Source: Pseudofabraea citricarpa (Eukaryota > Ascomycota > Leotiomycetes > Helotiales > Dermateaceae). From it: a DNA stretch of 64,000 nucleotides. The DNA lies in assembly GCA_029641185.1 (NCBI GenBank), contig JAPWGK010000033.1, forward strand, positions 124,001-188,000, given 5' to 3'. The notes beneath the pieces were generated by a model. It worked only from the letters and a program-made list of their open reading frames with translations, was not told the origin of the DNA and did no database searches. Positions 55,871 to 64,000 of this stretch are shown here, one piece after another. Each line of letters opens with the position of its first letter. Positions within the stretch are counted from its first letter, which is position 1. A program made the translations under genes and the position numbers.

Positions 55871-58174
55871 ATCTGATGTGGTGAAGAAGGGGAGTTCTGC
55901 AGGCTCTGAGTTGCAGTGGGTGCAAGACAGAGTTGGTTGGTAAGGTACGGTACAGTGGAGGTGTACGGGTGGATCTTGTTTATTCAAATCCAAGATCGGC
56001 ACGGGGGGACATGGGGGACCAAGCGCAGTCAATCGGCTGGCTGGCTGGCTGGCAGTGCAGTGACATTCGCTTTGGCGGCAGATATAATTAGATGTGACAA
56101 CCACATTGAGGCCCATGGGACGAGTGGAGAAAGAAGAGACTTGCGACAGGAGTTAGTTGTAATGGGCCCGGATAATGATATTTCCTTTGTTGCTTCCAGA
56201 AACCCATGCTGCAGGCCTGAGATTGCGTGGCCCTGGGCTAGCTTTCTAGTAGTGAGCCTTTTGCCATTGGATTCCAGGCCCCAGACTGTCACTTTAAGCT
56301 TCTCCTCCCCCTCTTCAAGTCTTGTACGACCCGATCATGACGAACACCCTGCTTGCTTGGGTTTGGTGCAGCTTTGGCTGCTGATTACAAGCAACACGAG
56401 AAAGTAAGCTTTAGCGACCAAGCTGACTGATCATTTCCGTTGGAGATGTACGGAGTAGCCGTACCATACCCCAGAGTTATGCCTTGTCCAGTCATCTGGT
56501 GTCCGCTCAGACCAACCTAATCTACAATCAATCCTCCACAAAAGGAGTATGTGTTTCGAAAAGTTGTGTGGTGAATAAAGTTCGTGTTTTAGCGGCTTGG
56601 TTTCGAGAACGTTTGGACGACGCTACAGGACTACCCCTACTAGATTTAGGCAGCGCAAAGACTTTACATTGAGCAGACAGAAAATTGGGCACTGCTTGAT
56701 TTTACAATTTGGAGGACGAAGTATTATGTACCTATACTGTAGAAAAGATAGAGGCTCTGGAGGAAAGTAGATCGGCTATTACACTAAGCACTTGAGAGCT
56801 GATCATCTACAAAACCACACTGAGAAAATACTGCATTTTGAGAAATTGAAAATTAGTTGCCGTTCTAAAATATCGAGTTAATCTCAAACTAGCCAGCATT
56901 GACGCCTACCTAGGTACCTAATGAATCATCAGTATGGCATGTTTTGCGAGGAGTTTTCGACAAACAATTCTGATGCTGCGCAGTGATCTCACAAACAAAA
57001 TCAAAGAAATGCATTATTTCTACGGAGAGATAATGATGTGACATCTCAAATCTGCTCCTCTTGGCTAAAGGATAATTTCCAAGCGGCGGGTTTCAATATT
57101 GCGTCTTGCTGATCATCCGGGTGAGATACGGATGAGGATATCTTCCGGTAGACGACCATCCTAATCGAAAGCATTATCTATCTAGAAGCAATCTGATGTT
57201 TACCTGAAGGGTATATATAGACAACTTTATCATGCCTAGTGAAACAAGTAGCGCGTCCGCTATGATGCCCGCTTCTAGGAAAATACTCTGTACAGTAGAG
57301 CATCAGGCAGATTAGGAATTGGATTTTGATTGGCGGATATCCCACTTGAGATAATATGGAGCTTTAAACTTTTTACTTGTGATTTCTTGACGGTGGCTAA
57401 ACTCGGGCATAATCAGAATGAATGAATCATGAGATCTCTGCGACGATCGGCTATATAAGCAGTTAACTAGGAGGAGCATTCACTAGATTTATGACGTGTC
57501 ATTCATGGCCGCTGTCAAAATCCAAATTAAAGAGACTCAGGTTTAGAGTCAAGGGTGCCTCACATGCCTCAGTAAGTTCGCTTCATAGTTCGTTCCCAAT
57601 TATAAACTTCTTGATTATCTGATCCGAGTGCGAGAAAACTTTATTCTTGTCGGAAGCAGCTTCATATCAGACTCAAACCAGAAGCGGCTCTGCAAACATC
57701 CGGTATTCCCGATCCGTAGCTGAGGGGAAACGTTTCCGATGAGAATAAACACATGCTAATTGAGTTTTCGTTCCAAAACAATCAATGAGTTTCTAGTGAT
57801 GAGAAACACATACTCGTTAAATTTTATTTGAAAACGACTTCAGACAATTTTCATATTTTATGTGCCGCTTAGAAATAGAGCCGTGTGGACAACAAGAAAA
57901 ACTAAATTGGGCTTTAAGATCACACTTGACATCCATCGATCACTCATGGTTGATAACCTAAATATTGGAATGAGTCAAAGTTTAGATTTCCTGGACCCAA
58001 AAAAATTAATTAAAAAGAAATTGTGAACAACAGAGGTCAACTTGACTGTATTTACTGACCTTTGGGGCCATGGCCGTGAAGAAATCTATTTGGGAGTTAG
58101 AAAATTGAGGATGTATAAGAAATCAAGTTGAATTTGTTGCTATCTATAACTAAAATTCTGTAAAACTATTCTCA
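55871..58174. other. 2.3-kb intergenic, bZIP promoter side and AT-rich spacer
   Basis: The first 0.5 kb (to about 56400) is the GC-normal promoter of the bZIP gene, with a GGCT repeat at 56036-56051. From 56680 to 58170 the sequence is strikingly AT-rich with no coding frame. The boundary is sharp by eye. No transposon ends or long repeats are recognised. Confidence 0.5.
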
Positions 58175-61001
58175 TCACATTGTTGAAAAATCCATGGTGA
58201 AGTACATCGAATCATCAAATATGTTGCACTTCTGCCAGAAAGATTGAGGAAGCCCCTGGTCATATTCTTCCATGCAAGGTGGGATATAAGCACCTACGGC
58301 CTCTACTTCTTGCTTCGCCTTTTCTATGTTCGCTCTGACCAAATTGTCGGCAATCAAGAGTGCAGCATCCACCTTATTTACTTCAGCAGGCGTGCAAAGT
58401 TGTCGAAGTCTTCGTAATATAGTCTGACTATATTCAGCGAAGAATGCCCGTCGCTTTTCGATGTCGAGCGATCCTAAAATAGAGCAGAACAAAGCTCTCC
58501 TGAATTCATCGAGGCCAAAATCCCAAATCATATCAAGACAGATTGTTTGACAAGCAGCCTCATCTGTGAGTCTCGTATTCTCTGCATCAATCATGGCTTG
58601 ACTGTACTTGGCTTCGCTTTTCTGTTCATCAGTAGCATCTTCAGCCACGAGAACTGCAGGTGTATAGAAAAGCGAGGCTGTGTCATTATTTGCGTGAGGG
58701 CCTAGAGGATTCACGTTGAGTGCAATATGACAATTTCGGAATCCATTTTCAAGGCGAGCTAACCTGGGCTGGAGACTAGTCTGCTGGCTCCGGTTGATAG
58801 CCAGTCTAAGTTCCGCAACAAAACTTCTGAGCTCTCGATTTAACTTTTGTAACCAGTTTTTATACTCAATCAGACTCTCTGTGCTAATGTTCCCCGCCTT
58901 AGAAGCACACCGAGTTATCTCAAATGACTGAAATTCAGCTTCTTGTTCATAGAGTGACAGTAATGATTCTTGTCCCTGGAACACTTCATTCTCATCTTGA
59001 CTCGCCATCCAAGCATTAGCTACACGGCTCTGAGTTCTCCGTATTAGCTGCGCCCTTTGTATTTGGTCTTCTCTGATAAGGTTCTGTCTCCAAGTCTCGT
59101 CCTTCTCCTCTTTAATCTTTTCAGCCATAGCGTAAGCTGCCTGCTCTGGCGGGGTCATCGATAAACACAAATTAACTTTTTGAGCTGCTTGATTATAACG
59201 TCGTCCCCAATTCGGTTCAGGTCCACTCGAAGCTTTAAACGAATTCCAATGTTTGGTTTGTGGATTTTGCTCAAAGCAGATATATTGCCTGGTGGGCAGT
59301 GGTCGCGTAAATTCTAGTCCGTATTGGTCTGCTGGGACATCCCAGAATTCATCTCGCGCGATGGACTCGTAATATTTTGCCATTATGGGTATGAGTGTGA
59401 CCTGAGATTTGAGATCTGCTCTCGGCTTAATATTTCTAAATGACTCAAAGAGTTTACTTGGCCACTAGTATTTAATAAAAGTTAGCATTGTTGCTAGTTA
59501 TATTCTACAAATGAAATTTTGATACCTACACTTCCTATCATAAGTGCCAGAGTAGGTTGATTTAAGCTTGATAATGTAGTTGCTTTGCCGCCAAATAGCT
59601 ATTGAAGGTTAAGTAACCAGAGTACAGATGTAGGAGTTGTAATTAACTTACGGAGCTCTCAAGAGACATACCCAACTCCGCGTCGGCATCATCTTCATAG
59701 AAGGCCTCGTTATAAATTGATGGACCAAAGTGTTGATAGGGATGGTGTTGTATAAACTTTGCTCGTGCTGGTGTAATAGGTTGATGAATCTGCCAACGAT
59801 CATTCCGAGTTGGGGCCATAATATTAAAGGCGTGCTACTCATATATTAATAATGGGCGTTTTAGTAAAAACAGAACTGTAAGATTTACCGCTATCTCGTG
59901 GATTATACACGAAGCAACCCCAAATTGCCCACAAAGCCTCTGAGAAACGCTTAAATCAGGTCGAAGAAAAAACTTTAGCGAGTGCAATGACAAGAAAATG
60001 TGTATCTTCGGATTCTTTTCTCCATAGTTACCGGGGATAAGAGTCATAGCGTCCCATCGCATCCCAGAAGCTAATTTTGAGTAGCTCTTTCTGAACCCTT
60101 CCGGCACTCCATCTCCTGAATCTATTCCCCATTCCACGTTACCAAGCAACTTAGTAAAAAATATAGCTTTTGATTTCCTTACGTTTATATCATCCAGCAG
60201 CGTTCGACTGGGGTCTCGATGAAAGCTGTACCAATGCTCCCAAAGGGTTCCGTCTTCTTGGTATAATTGTTGCCATCTTCCAAAAAGAAAGGCATCAACC
60301 TAAGCCGGTCGTTAGAATTTCTATAAAGATATCACAAGGAGGAGAAGATACCCATGGCAGAGTGTGAAATTGCTGTAGAAATCGAGTAGCCAGCCTCAGA
60401 ATTGGTAGTAGAATATCCCATATTACAGGATTATGTGCTGTCCACATACCACTATATGGCGTTCTCCTATCAACACCGTATGTGTATTTTACGTCTATCT
60501 TAATATTCTCATCTGTTTCGATAGGGAGAAACCTTTGTCCTATATCAAATAATTCTCCAGTAGCCCAATGATCTGGGGCAAAAAAGGGCCTTGTACGGTC
60601 AGATTTCACATGCATTATTGGTAGTAAGGATCGGTAACCTACATTATTGGATTTGTAAGACTCGATGGACGTGCTTCTTCATCAGGATATACGCCCATGT
60701 CTACTAACTCTCTCGCCGAAAATCCAAACATCCGTATTCGTTGAGCCTGTTCTATGAAATGAAGGACATTCTGTTCTGCCTGCGTGCGATGGGCTATAGA
60801 CTGGGGCGAGACTGGAGTGAATCCTGCTAAAGATCAGTCGAATCCAAATGACGAGATTAATGATATCGCACCGGATTTTCCCCGTTTGATAAAATAGGCG
60901 TCCCATGCGTTGGGGTCCTTCGCTTCGAGTACCCCATACATCTCAGCGTAACGAGATTGTGGCCCTGGATTATGAACCGCATACTCTTGGTTCTCATCCA
61001 T
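58175..61001 (-). CDS. putative HExxH zincin-like protein, 833 aa, seven exons
   Basis: Exons: 61001-60872, 60823-60643, 60589-60352, 60299-59889, 59834-59652, 59598-59530 and 59464-58175. All junctions keep frame, so the C-terminal frame at 58175-59383 is the last exon of this gene and not a separate one. Intron 4 splits the motif HEIAH (residues 317-321: HEIA at 59900-59889, H at 59834-59832). About 42 residues later come NEAFYEDDADAELG and LFGG, so E363, E367 or E373 could supply the third zinc ligand as in gluzincins. Upstream, MRWDAMTLIPGN precedes the catalytic helix. The C-terminal third is Gln/Glu-rich and helical with coiled-coil character (YAMAEKIKEEKDETWRQNLIREDQIQRAQLIRRTQ). No signal peptide, so it is likely cytosolic. 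Catalytic activity is inferred from the motif only. The acceptor of intron 1 is ambiguous (60824 or 60827). Confidence 0.7.
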
Positions 61002-61361
61002 GTTAATCACCAGAAATGATCCAATACCCGAATAAAAGATTAGCGTGTATTAATCTGAAGTTGAAATGGGAAGAAATAACCCTCATAATATGAACGATAA
61101 TATGATTTCGCGGCTTTAACTTAAAACAAAGAGCCTGGTTCTTTGTCGCATGGGTCAATCCAAATGCGTTGAAACAATGAAATATTCTAAGTATAAAAGA
61201 ACGAATAGATAAAGACGAATCTACAGACTCTGCAAACATATATTAAAGCACGTGAACTTTATAATGAGCAATATGAAATAAAGTGTTTCGGTTATGGATG
61301 GGGTTTCATCTTTTCGTAAGGAATTGCATTATCAAAACAACTTACAGGCCTATTACTACAG
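61002..61361. other. intergenic between the HExxH gene and the Hsp70-like gene
   Basis: 360 bp of AT-rich sequence: 3' UTR of the Hsp70-like gene and promoter of the HExxH gene, both leftward. No gene is seen. Confidence 0.55.
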
Positions 61362-64000
61362 CTATGACAAACGCCGATGATGATGCTCACTAACTCGCTC
61401 ACCGACCCTCCCAGGCCTAAATGATCCTCCCCTTCTGGCTTTCCTCCCACGGGAAGGAGCACTTAAATTTTGTCGACCTGTCCCTGAAGACTCCTCGACA
61501 AATTGTGAAGGAGCATCTGAACTCTGAGGCTCCACACCTTTATAAGTATTACTTGAGATAGATGCTGGCTTCACACTTTGTTGCTCTGCGTCTTCATCCT
61601 CCTTTCTTCTATGGACTATATTCGTAGAACTACCTTTGAAATGGTTTAATGGCCGGGCTACCATGTTGAAGAACGTACTCCCTGTTGAAGATTCAAGGCT
61701 TCTAGGATCTAATTATTGTAAGCTTAACCATTACGTTGTGATTAGTGTTACATACTCCAAGTTGACCTTTTAGTCATTTTACTGGGTGGTTGAAAATCAG
61801 GTTCTGGCTCGGGCGAAGAGGGCAAATCCCAGATGTCCTATTGTGATTTAGAATCATTTCAGACTTATTTTTTTGTTCTCGACAAGATACACTTACATGT
61901 GGTGGCTTTTTCTCATGCCTTTCCTTTGAACTTGGTGTTATTTGATCATCGAGCTGCATTGGCGAGTTACGACGACAGTTGTCTGCCATCGCTTCCGACA
62001 TAGTCTCCGTACGAGGAGGCGAGAAGGTGATCAGATCTTGTTCTGATTCAGAATCCGCTTGTATGGTATCCTCTGAGGGCGCCCGATCTTGTGATGTAGT
62101 CGTTGGCTGGGGAGCCTCCGTAGCATGTCTTGAAATGGGGTTTGAAACTCTCTTCCTCTTCTTCCTGGAGATTTCAGAATCGCTACTGTCGGAATGCCGC
62201 AAACCAGCAGATTCCCTGTTAGTATATGTTAACTTGATGTCATGCTCCAGTGCTAAGGATCTTGATTCTCTTTGTTTTTTGTCGGTATCGCCAAGCAATT
62301 CCTCTGTTGCTAACACTTTTTGGTACGGCTTTTCTCCAATTTCAAGTTCCATGAAGCATTTCAACTGTGTTTCAGTAATGTTGAAATGGAGTATGAAATC
62401 CAGTTTTCGGTAAAGTTTTCTTCGTGTCCCCTTTTTCTTCTTCAACGGAAAGAATTCTAGCGCAAGGTCGCTCTTTTGATATGTTTCTTCGAGAATCTGA
62501 CCAGTGCTGTCTGATTTGTGGATTGTAGAGAGATCACATGAAAATTTCTTATATCTTGATCGGTCTGTATTACACGTTAATAGGTACGCTTCGCTTCAGA
62601 GGAACTGAAAACCTTACACTGAATACCATCCACAATGACTATCCCATTCTTGCGCTCTTCTGTCCACAAAGTATATCTCGTATCTTTGGAAACTGGTTCA
62701 TCTGATATAACAATTTCCTCGTCAAAATTTAATCCTTCGTGATCACCCTTCTCTTTAATTTTGTCGCTAGCAAGCCAGGTTCTATGGCGCCTATATTCTC
62801 CTGGATCACCACTCCCTATGTAGGACCCATTGATTACATCGGTGCCCTAATAATAAACAACATGGTTAGCAATGGTACTGTTCAAATTTCAAATTTGGTT
62901 AATTTCATTTGGCGGCCAACCAGGAGGTGTTACGATCATAGCAGCCTTATGGCAATCATTCATAAGAGTTTGATCAAGTCGTAATCTTCTTACCTTCCAA
63001 ATATTCCACTCTATAACCCGAAGCCATGTGCCCTTTTCGTCTTCTTCAAATATCCCAATCCCGTCTTCTTTGGCGTTAGGGAATAATGATGAGTATTCCG
63101 GCTCATAATAAGGAATTGCGACCAGAGTACCATAATTTCGCGTTGTCTTGAAGCTCCGCACAAAGTTCTGTTCTGGATTCTCTCGTTCCAAATAAGCACC
63201 ATTGACCACACCGTCTTTACCAACGACACCACCAAAATGAAAGTTATCTTTATAGTGGCTATCGATATCGCTATTTTCCATTCGCTGCTCAAGATAAGCG
63301 GACCTAGCTCCGAATTGTCCGAGGAAAACCACCATCTACGTCTACGTTAGTCTACGCATTGAAAAAGTATAGGCCGCAGTTACCTTGATGGTAGGATGAT
63401 TGCGTAGTGTTCTTTTAAGCTCTTCTTCGAGAAGGTCTATTGGGCCATCAAAACAAGCCTTTATGAAATCCCTGATGCATCTCGTCAGCAATCACAATCT
63501 ATATTATTGTTTGATCTTGAGCCTCTCGTACATATTGATTCTTAGAGACTCTCCGATGAAACCTTTCTTTGGATTTTCCCTGAGGCCAGAAACATTTTGC
63601 ATTGTCCACGTGTCCAGCTCTTGTCCGCAAAGCTTCTTATCGTTCCTGAATTCATCGCACACTCGTCGTATAAGTGTCTGTAAGTCTCTGGCGTAATCGT
63701 CCTGCTTGATGTATGATGTTATCCATTCTTTAAAGGCTAATTCAACCGCCGCACCTGATACTTCAAGAGCTTTTACTTTATTTAGCCACTGTCGTCCTTA
63801 ATTTCGCTTTACCACTAACTTACAAATAGTCGGCTCGATTTGGTTTACGCCGAGAGGGTCTTTAGATGCTAACTGAAGAACTGTCATACATCCAGTACCT
63901 CCACCAATATCGATTGGTAAGAATAAGTCCCCAACCTACCATACAAAATTAGCCCATATTCAAGGTGATATTTCTCAAATTCTATTTACCTGCAGCTGGC
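61362..64000 (-). CDS. Hsp70/actin-fold ATPase-like protein, 5' end beyond the window
   Basis: Exons from the window edge are >64000-63990, 63935-63824, 63775-63532, 63471-63384, 63335-62994, 62846-62618, 62564-61897, 61837-61756 and 61708-61362. At least 703 aa are present; the N-terminal phosphate-1 motif is missing because it lies outside. Phosphate-2 is IDIGGGTGC, and the adenosine motif reads MVVFLGQFGARSAYLEQ in place of the usual GGFGxSxYL. These and the later CDLSTIHKSD ... LDFILHFNITETQLKC match fungal HSPA12-like Hsp70 relatives. The last 250 residues are a charged, disordered tail with KKRKRV (NLS) and SSPEPEPDF-type motifs. The donor of the long intron 62847-62993 has an alternative at 62933. 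Substrate-binding domain as in true Hsp70 is not evident. Head-to-tail with the HExxH gene. Confidence 0.75.

Noticed and set aside
58175..59383. Stand-alone 402-aa gene
   Set aside because: Its frame continues upstream through 59464 and joins exon 6 across an intron with a perfect GCTAAC branch site, so it is the last exon of the 833-aa gene.
60150..60185. 33-bp intron-like segment (GTAAGG...AAG) in exon 4 of the HExxH gene
   Set aside because: Too short for a fungal intron; it is open and in frame, so reading through is simpler.

Overview
The window is nuclear DNA of a filamentous ascomycete (Pezizomycotina, most likely Leotiomycetes). Most genes carry short introns of about 45-60 bp with GT-AG ends and GCTAAC/GCTGAC-like branch sites. 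There is a lone dispersed 5S rRNA gene with an upstream TATA box, and the gene families are typical of filamentous fungi (NirA/Nit-4-type zinc cluster factor, DHA1 drug:H+ antiporter, Syo1, CSC1-type channel, a PP4-like phosphatase with a fungal insert, Hsp70-like accessory ATPase). The class-level placement is inference from protein flavour and the 5S sequence. I rebuilt exon-intron structures by eye, requiring frame closure across every junction; exon lists are in the evidence fields.

Layout. 0-11 kb: zinc-cluster regulator (-), MFS transporter (-), an unrecognised 308-aa protein (-) and an FMN-binding pyridoxamine-oxidase-like protein (+). 10.8-15.7 kb: a 4.9-kb stretch without a convincing gene, full of microsatellites, leading to an acidic conserved protein (+). 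17.5-24 kb: SRPBCC/START-like protein (-), a repeat-bearing spacer, exopolyphosphatase PPX1 (+), and a disordered four-exon protein with an internal 69-bp duplication (+). 25.7-32.3 kb is a housekeeping block: replication protein A subunit 2 (+), a GNAT acetyltransferase (-), isopentenyl-diphosphate isomerase (-), and Syo1 (+), the last two sharing a short divergent promoter. 33.8-39.7 kb: secreted S8 subtilase (+), a small basic protein (+), a DNAJC8/Spf31-like J-protein (+). 40.2-49.6 kb: a 732-aa coiled-coil protein (-), a CSC1/OSCA channel (-), a PP4-type phosphatase (-) and, divergently, a small membrane-anchored protein (+). 50.6 kb: 5S rRNA gene (-). 51.3-64 kb, all minus: a 1,074-aa unrecognised protein with four degenerate repeats, a bZIP factor, an 833-aa seven-exon protein with an HExxH motif, and an Hsp70/actin-fold-like protein whose 5' end lies beyond the window.

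The housekeeping genes serve unrelated core functions (replication, isoprenoids, ribosome biogenesis, polyphosphate, signalling) and show no cluster logic. I see no biosynthetic gene cluster, transposon, CRISPR or tRNA. The part that looks most accessory is the right end, where the HExxH protein and the Hsp70-like protein lie head-to-tail in sequence that looks AT-rich. Together with the repeat protein at 51-54 kb they are the best candidates for undescribed biology.
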